This document shows positions 16,292 to 24,105 of a stretch of DNA of 32,537 bases, piece after piece. Numbering within the stretch: position 1 is the first letter of the stretch; each line of letters begins with the position of its first letter. The DNA is from Peptococcaceae bacterium 1109 (lineage in GTDB: Bacteria; Bacillota; Limnochordia; Darwinibacteriales; Darwinibacteriaceae). Made by a program: the position numbers and the translations under genes. The notes below the pieces were generated by a model. That model searched no databases. It was not told the DNA's origin and saw only the letters and a list, made by a program, of their open reading frames with translations. The stretch lies in assembly GCA_001028815.1 (NCBI GenBank), contig LDJB01000008.1, positions 1 to 32,537 on the forward strand, read 5' to 3'.

Positions 16292-17593
16292 ATGCAGCAC
16301 CCATTGTGTACATATGAGTTCATTGACGCCATGATCGCCTCAGCAGCGCGGATTTTCCGGTCCCGCACCATCCACATTGGATGTGATGAGGCGTGGAACT
16401 TGGGACTGGGAAACTATTTCTGGAATAACGGACTGCGTCCTAAGGCAGAGATTCTCCGGGAACATCTGGAGAGGGTCATGGCCATTGTGCGGAAATATAA
16501 CTTCACGCCCATGATGTGGAGCGATATGTTCTTCCGGGCGGAAAGCCCAAGCGTGAAAGAGGAATACCACATTCCCCCCGGCGGGCACTTCAGCGAGGCC
16601 ACAAAACAAAGCGTACCCCAGGACACGCAGCTGGTTTACTGGGAGTACATCCGGGATAAGGAATCCATCCGCCAACGCCTTAACCTCCACTTGGAACTCA
16701 CGGACAACTTGGCGGTAGCTGGGCACATTCGCCTTAACCGGAGCGTTGGGGCAAACTACTCCCTCACCTTTCGGGCGGCAGCCGATCTGCTCCCAACTTG
16801 TAAGGAACACGGCATCCGCCACGTTATAGCTACTGTATGGGGTGATAACGGGCCCGAAAGCCATCTCTACGGAGCCTTGCTGGGAATGCAGCTCTACGCG
16901 GAGTACCAGTACCGCGGCACAGTCGATGGGCAGGCGGTCTACGCCGCGTTCCAGCGCTGTGTACATGCGGAACCCAATGACTTTGCTGCGCTGAGGTCCT
17001 TTGACGAGATCCCTGCGGTTCACGGCGAAGCCGGGAACCAGCAGGCTCACAATCCATCACGCTGGCTGCTGTGGCAAGACCCTCTCCTGGGGTTGTTCGA
17101 CTGGAACGTAAAGGATCTTGATCTGGAGATGCATTACCAGGACCTCGCTGTGCGCATGAATGGTGCCGCTGAGCGTAATGTTGCGTTCCAGAGATTGTTT
17201 GAGTACTACAGCCTTGCCGCGCAAGCCTTGGCAACGAAAGCTCTTCTTGGTGTTAGACTGTATGAGGCTTACCAGGAGGGCGATAAGCGGGCCTTGTCTG
17301 ACCTTGCCTATAGCCGCATTGCCGAGGCACGCCAGGCCATCGCCAAGCTCTACCGCGCCCACTACGAGCTTTGGCAGGAGACGTATATGGATGAGGGCTG
17401 GGAGATTTTCGACATCCGCTATGGAGGGCTTCTCGCTCGGTTGGATACAGTTCAGGATCGACTAATCGCTTTTCTGGATGGTGAAAATCCAGCCATCCCT
17501 GAGCTGGAAAGAACGCGGCTACCGTACAACGGTAAGGAAGGGCTCATGCTGGAAACTCAGTATACAAGGATTGTGAGTGCAAGCAACCTGTAG
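16292..17593 (+). pseudogene. 5'-truncated GH20 beta-N-acetylhexosaminidase
   Basis: The C-terminal two thirds of a GH20 exo-hexosaminidase, about 430 codons. The catalytic Asp-Glu pair is present in IHIGCDEAWNLGLGNY, followed by FTPMMWSDMFFR and LVYWEYIRDKESI, and the C-terminus looks natural (TRIVSASNL). The N-terminal part of the barrel that should precede TYEFIDAMI is missing. Upstream DNA instead belongs to the minus-strand gene at 15606-16214. The only starts in frame (ATG 16292 or 16331) have no ribosome-binding site. A working enzyme is unlikely; the intact ancestor would have released terminal GlcNAc or GalNAc residues. Confidence 0.8.
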
Positions 17594-17680
17594 TGGATGA
17601 CACCATTTGGGGCACTATACCCTCAGCGCGGAGGCCAACAAGGAACGTCCACTATGGGAAACTCACCAGCCGCAAATGGA

Positions 17681-17710
17681 CGGCCCTCTACCCTGAGTGG
17701 TAGAGGGCCG
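17681..17710. terminator. perfect 12-bp hairpin between GH20 relic and LRR relic
   Basis: CGGCCCTCTACC pairs with GGTAGAGGGCCG around a 6-base loop. It lies between two convergent relics and can serve both strands, but neither side has a T tract. A similar, shorter hairpin with the same CCTCTAC core is at 20922-20943. Confidence 0.55.
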
Positions 17711-17816
17711 AGCAGTTACTTCTGAATCAGGCGGCAGTCCTATGGTATGTGCGGTGGCCACGGGATGACATCCCGCCGCATGTAGGTTTTACATTCAGCC
17801 TCTTTGCCAAGCTCTT

Positions 17817-19644
17817 CTAAATCGACTGCGGGGTGTACGTGACAACGACGCCCCGATCTTGAAGAGCCTGGATATCTCGCATGTTCTGAGATTCTGGCGA
17901 AAGGTCAAGATAGTTGTTTCGAAGGTCTAGCTCATCACCTTCCCCTAAGCCAGCGTTCCTGACCAAAGGCGATATGTCGGTAATCTTATTCCACCCCAGC
18001 ATGAGCCATTCCAGGTTCACAAGATGCTCGAGCGGAGTAATATCCTCTATCTGGTTCCCCGACAGATGGACTTCCCTGAGTCCAGTAAGGCTTCCTAGGG
18101 GAGTGATGTCGCTCACCTGGTTGGATCCCATGAAGAGGGAAGACAGTTGGGTAAGTCCTGCTAACGGGCTGGATATCGACAACATCATTGCCGGCGAAGA
18201 GCAGGTGCTCTAGTTCTGTGAGTCCTGTCAGCGGACTGATATCGGAAACCTCATTGCCGGTGAAGGACAGCAACCTTAGTTCTGTGAGTCCTTCCAGCGA
18301 GCTGATATCGCATACAGCGTTATATGCGAAGGTTAGCGTTGTGAGTCTTGTTAGTCCTTCCAGCGGAGTAATATCGCTCACTTGGTTTCGGTCAAAAGAC
18401 AGGGTGTGCAGCCAGGTCATTTCCGCCAACGGACTAATATCCTCAACAGCATTGTCGTTGAAATCCAACTCTCTTAGTTCAGTGAGTCCTGCAAGCGGGC
18501 TGATATCACTGATGGCATTTTTCGAAAGATTGAGTATCCGCAGGTTTGCTAAGTACTCCATGCCTGCTAGGCTCGCAATACCCTTCTGCTCTGCATCGAG
18601 CCTATCAATATCCCGGACATCGCCCACGGTGAGAGGCCCTTCCCACTTACCGATTTCCTCTCTTATCGCCTCTTCAAGCTTCTCATCTGCAAAGGTTATC
18701 TCAGTGCTTGCCGTTACAACCCTGAACGTAACGACTTCACTAGGACGCCTATTGGGTGCCAGCGCTAGAGCATAGAGCACCAAGCCATCCTCAGGCACTT
18801 CTATGGGTTCATAGGGCTTGAAGTCTCCTGGATAATCGGGCCCGGTCGTGCTGTAAAGAACTTGGGATCCAGTAGTATCACTGACCAGGTAAAGGGTGTC
18901 CCCGGGTTTTAGTTCCGAAAGCTTCGCGGTACTCTTTGGCGGCTCTGCTGCCGGGGCTTCCAACAAAGCATAGGTTGAGAAATGGGTCACTACCGCTGTG
19001 GCGAAGCCATCCTCGATAGTGGTAGGCTGGTAGTCCCAGTGGTCGTCGCGTTTATGGAAAACACCAGTCCTGGCCGGGTCAGCACCTTCGTCAAGGGGCA
19101 TCCGCAGGCCTACTCCGCTCTCGAAGCTTAAATCAGATTCACTAAAGGAAATGGATACTGCAGCACCGGCCGCAGTTAACCCTTCTAGAAGCTCATCTTC
19201 CATCTCGTCTTTTACATCCTGCACGGCAACTGTCGTATCCGGCGGCAGCGTGATGTTTGATAGATCGATGGAAACATCGTTCACAAAGGTCACCGTCTCG
19301 CCGGACTCAACCGGGGTAGAACTGTCAAGAGTGGCCGCGAAGACCGCTGTCACGGATTTCTTCCCATCGACAGTAATCTTGAACTTGCCTTCAAACTCTG
19401 TAACTTGATCGCCTAGCCAGCCGCTAAACTCCCTGCCCTCATCAGGCGTTACCCGCAGCTCTACTACGGTCGCCTCTGGATATTCATACTTCCCAGGTTA
19501 TGGGGTGACCGAACCCTTCCCCTGTACGCCGATAGTTAGTTCATGCTTTACAAGCTTCGAGCCCCCACCAGCACAACCGCTGAAGACAAGCACCACAGTC
19601 AGCAGCAGGCTCATGGCTACGATAGTAGTCCTCTTGTTACCCAT
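17817..19644 (-). pseudogene. secreted leucine-rich-repeat lipoprotein, broken by a stop and a frameshift
   Basis: An ATG at 19644 with AGGAGAGG upstream starts a lipoprotein signal (VVLVFSGCAGG). An InlB-type bacterial repeat follows, interrupted by an in-frame TAA at 19498-19500 where the reading SVTP-x-PGKYEYPEATVVELRV expects one residue. The same frame continues through a beta-rich region (HFSTYALLEA), a chitobiase-C-like domain (GSQVLYSTTGPDYPG) and nine 22-residue LRRs. An extra G at 18171-18172 shifts the frame within the sixth repeat, and the rest reads on to a TAG at 17817. Without both lesions it would be about 600 residues: an internalin-like surface protein that binds proteins or glycans. 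Sequencing error could explain either lesion, but two in one gene favours decay. Confidence 0.85.
17958..18552 (-). repeat. nine tandem 66-bp LRR-coding repeats, one base out of register
   Basis: Each unit encodes 22 residues of the pattern LTxLxxLxFxxNxVxDISPLxG. Nine units should span 594 bp; the span is 595 bp, which confirms a single inserted base in the sixth unit. Repeats of this kind can slip during replication. Confidence 0.85.
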
Positions 19645-19806
19645 CTTGTTCCTCTCCTTTGCTTGATTGTTAGGGTCTAGGAAGTGTTGCGACCAGTGCA
19701 TTGGATTGTGATTTCGTTATCTAGCAGGGAAACCCTGCCAATTATTATCTAAATCCAAATATCATTTGAATTTGGGGAGAATTCCATGGAAAACTACGCG
19801 CGCGAC

Positions 19807-19840
19807 AAAAAAGCAAGACTGGATTCCCCCGGCCTTGCTT
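19807..19840 (-). terminator. terminator of the small membrane protein gene
   Basis: AAGCAAG (19811-19817) pairs with CTTGCTT (19834-19840); on the minus strand TTTTTT follows the stem. It lies about 95 bases after the stop at 19936. The remaining gap 19645-19806 shows no gene. Confidence 0.65.
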
Positions 19841-19935
19841 AACGCTCACACAGTCCGTTTATCTCCGGCGCATGCCAGCAAAGGCGGCCAACTACCGCTC
19901 GCGGAAAGCAACCCGCTCATGGGAGTAGTACGGGA

Positions 19936-20142
19936 CTAAACCGCCTTCTCCTCCGTCCTGCCTTTGATGAAGTCTACTATGTAATACAACATCAGGGCAC
20001 CGATGGGTTGGAATATCCCAAACAGAATCCACCACCCGGGTTGAGGGAGCTGAGTTTCCTTAGCTCGCCAGTACAGGTATATGGGGACAGCGATGCGCAG
20101 TATGAGGATCCCAAATCCGAAGAGAGCACTAAATGCTTGCAT
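19936..20142 (-). CDS. small two-helix membrane protein
   Basis: A 68-residue protein beginning MQAFSALFGFGILILRIAVP. I take ATG 20142 as the start because AGGAGG is 6 bases upstream; an ATG at 20148 abuts that site. Two hydrophobic helices (about 4-22 and 34-55) flank a short polar loop with WRAKETQLPQPGWW, and the C-terminus is charged (KGRTEEKAV). The layout resembles small phospholipase-D-N or superinfection-type membrane proteins, but I do not assign a family. It has its own terminator and stands alone. Confidence 0.7.
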   Translation of the reverse strand: MQAFSALFGFGILILRIAVPIYLYWRAKETQLPQPGWWILFGIFQPIGALMLYYIVDFIKGRTEEKAV

Positions 20143-20343
20143 ATTCATCCTCCTCTTGATACTTTCTGCCTTTACCATCCGAACACCCTATCAGGTGTAT
20201 TGCCCTCATGTTCGCCAAATGTACCCTTAGCTGATCCGGACAGTCCCTCCATCACCAGAGGTATTCGCCGGTCTGTTAACGATAAGCACCCCCCCGCTCA
20301 GTAGCGGAGCTGCTTGTGATCTCCTATGCTCCAGTCGACAGCT

Positions 20344-20649
20344 CTATGACTTCCTTCTAAACCGCCGTCCGATATTTGCGTAGATGACAAACCCTATGGT
20401 TAGGCCCATGGATAGCAACCCTCCGAGGTTGATCAGCTCCCTATTGCCGGTCACATTCCCTATGGCAGGCAAGAGAAGAACGGCCCCGAGACAATAGAGA
20501 AAGCTGCCTGCGGCATTGCATAAAGCAGCCTCATCGTATTTAGCCTTGGCAGAAGATGTGTTAAAGCCCGCGATCAACCACGACCATCGCTTCACCTTGA
20601 TCAGATACCCCAGAACTGCCATGAACAGGGGCAGAGCAAAGAAGATCAT
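20344..20649 (-). CDS. small membrane protein, DUF3784-like
   Basis: A 101-residue protein with three hydrophobic helices. The start is ATG 20649, 8 bases after GAGGAGG; a longer frame to 20733 has no site. The segment YLIKVKRWSWLIAGFNTSSA then KAKYDEAALCNAAG matches the DUF3784 layout of an N-terminal helix, a polar W/N-rich link and two more helices. Function is unknown; such proteins are frequent in Bacillota. It is followed by a 165-base gap with weak hairpins and no clear terminator. Confidence 0.75.
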   Translation of the reverse strand: MIFFALPLFMAVLGYLIKVKRWSWLIAGFNTSSAKAKYDEAALCNAAGSFLYCLGAVLLLPAIGNVTGNRELINLGGLLSMGLTIGFVIYANIGRRFRRKS

Positions 20650-20975
20650 GAGTTTGTCCTCCTCAAGAACGCTATAGGCTAGGTTGTGTTCGAACCTGGT
20701 TTGCTCCACTAGAATACGCTCTTTTCTGAACATGCACTATACTAGACGGACTTGCTTCACATGGGAACTTCTGGGTATAGCGGCGTTTTCCTGCTGTTCT
20801 TTTACAAAAGCGCAGGCTGAAGATGGTACGCGGAAGTCGAACACCTGTGTTGGCTTAGATCGAGCATTGCCCATCGGACGGCTGTGGGAAAACTCGCTTC
20901 GACTCGTATACAGCAAAACGACCTCTACGCTTGGCGGTAGAGGCCGACATTCATTTGCGCTGGCAGATGAGAGGA
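20650..20975. other. gap with no convincing gene
   Basis: Upstream region of the DUF3784-like gene. A plus-strand frame here (20684-21010) has cysteine- and arginine-rich composition and no ribosome-binding site. It also contains the CCTCTAC/GTAGAGG hairpin at 20922-20943, an orphan terminator-like element. Confidence 0.4.
20922..20943. terminator. orphan hairpin, terminator-like
   Basis: CCTCTAC (20922-20928) pairs with GTAGAGG (20937-20943). On the minus strand GTTTTG follows soon after. There is no intact gene that clearly uses it; it could belong to the short relic frame at 20976-21083. Confidence 0.35.
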
Positions 20976-21083
20976 TTAGGGCATGTTTAGCTCTTCGGGG
21001 GTTTGCATGATCCTGCGAGTAGGCGTAGGATCGCCTTTGCTTTTTGCTTTGATTAGCTTAGGATTCTTGTCATCCAAGAACAT
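20976..21083 (-). pseudogene. possible coding relic, 35 codons
   Basis: A minus-strand frame reads MFLDDKNPKLIKAKSKGDPT then PTRRIMQTPEELNMP and a TAA. It is open upstream to about 21121 but has no ribosome-binding site. The composition (charged, PTPTRR, PEEL) looks like the C-terminus of a real protein, perhaps a transposase, though I cannot name a family. It is out of frame with the HAD gene just upstream. It may be chance. Confidence 0.25.
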
Positions 21084-21118
21084 GTAGGCCTGTTTACTGC
21101 TCAGGCAAAGCGTTAAGA

Positions 21119-21925
21119 TCAGCCAAACAACCCTTCCAAGAGCTCCTTCCTCGCGCGGTAATCGCCCACAATTACATCTGCACCGGCCTTTATTAGGCGC
21201 TCACGTTTCCAAGCATCTATCCCTTGTCTTGCCTTTTCATTGGAGGCAACGCCTACGGCAATTCCGCCAACGCTCTTGACGTTTTCGATCTCCACAAACC
21301 CATCGCCAAAGCCCAAGAGGGACTCTCCCGAAGGGATTTTCGGCAAAATCAGCTTTCTAATCACTTGCTCTTTGGAGAAGTTCTTGTAATCCTCCACGGC
21401 ACCGTAAATCCCTCCGCTAAAGAAGGAGCTTACGCCCAAGGCTTCTGCTTCTTCCACTACATACTTGTGATCTGTGCCGCTGGCAAGATAGAGCGTAAGG
21501 CCGCGCCTTCTAAGCTCCTCGAGGAGTTCTACACTTCCTGGAACTAGGTAGTCTTCAGGCCTTGCTTCGCCGCTTCTTAGCGCCTGGGTGCGATGGGAGA
21601 TGCGCCTAAGCAACCGCCGGTTGTACTCTTCTTTGTAGAAAAGGGGATCTTTCGGCTTACCGCCCCGCCTTTCTACTTCCTCCGCAAGCCAAAAACACTG
21701 GTAGATGGCCTGGATCCCCGTTGATTGGTCCACATACTCCTTCACCTGCGCCTCCAGTCTTTCCAGTGGCTCCTTGGGCGAAGACTCTGCCAGTACCTGG
21801 GTAAAATAGGAGTACATGATGGGCTGCCAGTCCTCCCTGATCAGGGAGATGGTGCCGTCAAAATCAAAGAGGGCTGCCTGAAAATCTCTGCAGACGTTAG
21901 TGTTAATCCATTCGATATAGTGCAT
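21119..21925 (-). CDS. HAD-family phosphatase
   Basis: A 268-residue haloacid-dehalogenase hydrolase that should remove phosphate from a small metabolite. Motif I is FDFDGT with D21 as nucleophile and D23 as acid/base, motif II is YLASGTD, a lysine follows in the KNFSKEQVIRKL region, and motif IV is GFGDGFVEIENV. A helical cap sits between motifs I and II, as in phosphoglycolate phosphatases. The start is ATG, 7 bases after AAGGAG. It is the last gene of the GH29, unknown, kinase, HAD cluster, 66 bases after the kinase. Kinase plus phosphatase recalls heptose activation, but no other heptose gene is here. Confidence 0.88.
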   Translation of the reverse strand: MHYIEWINTNVCRDFQAALFDFDGTISLIREDWQPIMYSYFTQVLAESSPKEPLERLEAQVKEYVDQSTGIQAIYQCFWLAEEVERRGGKPKDPLFYKEEYNRRLLRRISHRTQALRSGEARPEDYLVPGSVELLEELRRRGLTLYLASGTDHKYVVEEAEALGVSSFFSGGIYGAVEDYKNFSKEQVIRKLILPKIPSGESLLGFGDGFVEIENVKSVGGIAVGVASNEKARQGIDAWKRERLIKAGADVIVGDYRARKELLEGLFG

Positions 21926-21991
21926 GGGCTTTCTCCTTAGCTGCTCATTAAGGCGCTGCTGATATTTTCTGCACGCTACCCTTATCTAAAG

Positions 21992-23014
21992 TTAGTCCTT
22001 CCCGCGCGAATACTCAGCAAAGCGCTGAAGAACTTCTTGGGGTGTGGCTGTGCCGGTGGTGCCCAGCTTGGTGATGGTAATGGACGCGATGAGGTTGCCG
22101 AAGAAGGCTGCTTCTTGGGGGGTGGCCCCGGAGGCGAGGGCTACGACGATCCCCGCGCTGGTGCTGTCGCCGGCGCCGACGATGTCTATGGGTCCTTCTA
22201 CTCTTAGAGCGGGAACGTGTACTGCCTGGGTGCCATCATAGACCCACTGGCCCGCTTCGCCGCAGGTTAGGAATACGGGCTTGCTTGTTTGCCGATACAG
22301 GGCTTCCCCGGCCCGTGCTGGATCTTGCGCGACAGTCTGTACTCCTAGGGCGCTGCCTGCTTCAAACTCGTTGGGTTTGATCATAACTTTGGAGAACTGA
22401 TCAATGCGGTTTCTGGAGTCTACGAGGATGATTAAGCCTGGGTGTTTCTCCCCCAGCTCTTTTAGGGCAGCCCTTACCCTGCTTGTGATCACACCGCACT
22501 CTGCTTCTTCCACCTGGTCGATGACGATCACCCCATGGCAAGTGGGGCCCTCCTTTTCGATGGTGGAAACAACGTGTTCCTCAAGCTCTTTCGGTGTTGG
22601 CTCCCAGTTCTTAACATCCAAGCGGTTTAGTTCTTCGCTGTATCCCTCAGACTCTAGGGTTGGCTTCATATATGTTGGGGTAAGGCGGGAAGGGTTTTGG
22701 ACTAGATAAGACACATCTGCCCCTTCCTCACAAAGGAGCTTTTTAAGCTCATGGCCGTAAACATCGCAGCCGATGGTGCCCACGGCCAAGATATGCTTTA
22801 CTCCTAAAGCGCTGAGCTTACTCACCACAGAGCCTGCGGCGCCAGGGCTTGATCTCACTCTCTTTACTTGATAAACCTGCTTCGCTGTCTCCCGGGAGAA
22901 TTCTTTCTTGGTAGGGTCTATGAATAAGTAATGGTCGAGGAAGTAATCTCCCACTACCATGATCTTTAGGCTCTCCGCCTTCTTGAGGATTTGCTCTACC
23001 TGTGCCCTATCCAT
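21992..23014 (-). CDS. PfkB-family sugar kinase, RfaE/HldE kinase-domain-like
   Basis: A 340-residue ribokinase-superfamily kinase that phosphorylates a sugar or sugar phosphate with ATP. The N-terminal VVGDYFLDHYLFID and SPGAAGSVVSKLSALG resemble the HldE/RfaE kinase domain. The ATP/catalytic signature DIVGAGDSTSAG carries the catalytic D283, and MIKPNEFEAG lies in the middle. It lacks the nucleotidyltransferase half found in bifunctional HldE, and no separate one is nearby. The start is ATG with GGGGTGG 4 bases upstream. Operon partners are the unidentified 319-residue protein before it and the HAD phosphatase after it. Confidence 0.88.
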   Translation of the reverse strand: MDRAQVEQILKKAESLKIMVVGDYFLDHYLFIDPTKKEFSRETAKQVYQVKRVRSSPGAAGSVVSKLSALGVKHILAVGTIGCDVYGHELKKLLCEEGADVSYLVQNPSRLTPTYMKPTLESEGYSEELNRLDVKNWEPTPKELEEHVVSTIEKEGPTCHGVIVIDQVEEAECGVITSRVRAALKELGEKHPGLIILVDSRNRIDQFSKVMIKPNEFEAGSALGVQTVAQDPARAGEALYRQTSKPVFLTCGEAGQWVYDGTQAVHVPALRVEGPIDIVGAGDSTSAGIVVALASGATPQEAAFFGNLIASITITKLGTTGTATPQEVLQRFAEYSRGKD

Positions 23015-23066
23015 TATGCCACCCCTGCTCTTAGTTCTACTTTGCCTATCAGGTAAGCACTGCAGC

Positions 23067-24026
23067 TTACCCGTTCTTTACCAACCGATCCCACAGGCTT
23101 GCTATTGTGTGCCGGTGATCACCTTGGATGTAGTAGCTTGTGCCCCCATCCCGGACGGTGCGCACTAGAATGGTCTTCCAGAAGCGGTGGTAGTATTCTG
23201 GTTGGTCTTTACTGGGTTCAGAGTGATAGTCCCTGGACTGAATGGGCTGCATATCTAAGACCGCGGTTGTGAAGTTTGCGATGCGCTTACCCTCGTGGTG
23301 GGCCACGTTCCGGGCCATGGACAGGGCCTTTAGGTATACTTCGGGGCCCATCACCGCAGTGCCGATGTTGAGGAAGACCCCGCCTTCGAGGTTTCGCACG
23401 CTTTCGGCGAAGATGAGGAAGTCAGTGTGGCTTGCCCTGCCCCAGCTTGATCCATCGAAGTTAGGGTGGCCGTGGATAATATCCTGGCCGATGGAAACGT
23501 GTACGGTTACAGGTACCTTGAGGCGGTATCCTGCAGCGAGAATGCTGATATCTCTATGGGGAAACTCCCCCTCATAGATGGCTTTCCCCACAGCTTCTCC
23601 GATGCCGTATCCCCTAGATGCCCCGTCCTTGACTATATCATTGATGTGGCCTGTCTCCTGCCAAAGGCCAAACTGCCCTGCGCTGATGTAGCGTTGGACG
23701 CTTTCGGAGGTACCGCCTACCAAGGACAGTTCGAAGTCGTGGATGACGCAGGCGCCGTTTAGGCCCAGGTGTGTGATGAATCCTCGTTCGAGAAGGTCGA
23801 TAATAAAGCGACTCATGCCCACCTTAATTACATGCGCGCCCATCATGGCGATCACTGCAGATCCCCTGCGCCGCGCCTCGATTATCCTTGTGGCAAGCTC
23901 ATCCAAGTCAGTACTCTCCAGGGGATTTGTGCAGCCAAGCTCCCTCATGTCTTTCACTAAGGTGTCATGTTGGCGTTCACTTAAGGGTTTGAGCCTGATT
24001 TTGCTTACATCAAATCTTGGATACAT
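23067..24026 (-). CDS. conserved-looking 319-residue protein of unknown function
   Basis: I do not recognise this family with confidence. It is soluble, with striking glycine- and histidine-rich segments suggesting a nucleotide- or sugar-binding alpha/beta fold: VIAMMGAHVIKVG (58-70), LGLNGACVIHDFELSLVGG (87-105), VSIGQDIIHGHPNFDG (177-192) and FLNIGTAVMGPEVYLKAL (218-235). A loose likeness to deoxyhypusine-synthase-type Rossmann proteins is possible, but that family's signature residues are not seen. The start is ATG, 10 bases after AGGAGG. It lies between a fucosidase and an RfaE-like kinase, 52 bases from the latter, so it probably acts on the same sugar. The C-terminus (YHRFWKTILVRTV) looks complete. 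Confidence 0.8.
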   Translation of the reverse strand: MYPRFDVSKIRLKPLSERQHDTLVKDMRELGCTNPLESTDLDELATRIIEARRRGSAVIAMMGAHVIKVGMSRFIIDLLERGFITHLGLNGACVIHDFELSLVGGTSESVQRYISAGQFGLWQETGHINDIVKDGASRGYGIGEAVGKAIYEGEFPHRDISILAAGYRLKVPVTVHVSIGQDIIHGHPNFDGSSWGRASHTDFLIFAESVRNLEGGVFLNIGTAVMGPEVYLKALSMARNVAHHEGKRIANFTTAVLDMQPIQSRDYHSEPSKDQPEYYHRFWKTILVRTVRDGGTSYYIQGDHRHTIASLWDRLVKNG

Positions 24027-24105
24027 TGGATCGGTTCCTCCTATCGGCAGGCGACCACTAGGGAAGCAAGTCTAGCCCATGGCCGCTCTTGGGACACACT
24101 GGTGT

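Noticed and set aside
16340-17050. A 236-codon minus-strand frame opposite the GH20 fragment
   Set aside because: The plus strand carries unmistakable GH20 motifs.
19498-19500. Recoded stop (selenocysteine or readthrough) in the LRR gene
   Set aside because: The codon is TAA, not TGA, no adjacent structure was seen, and the same gene has a separate frameshift.
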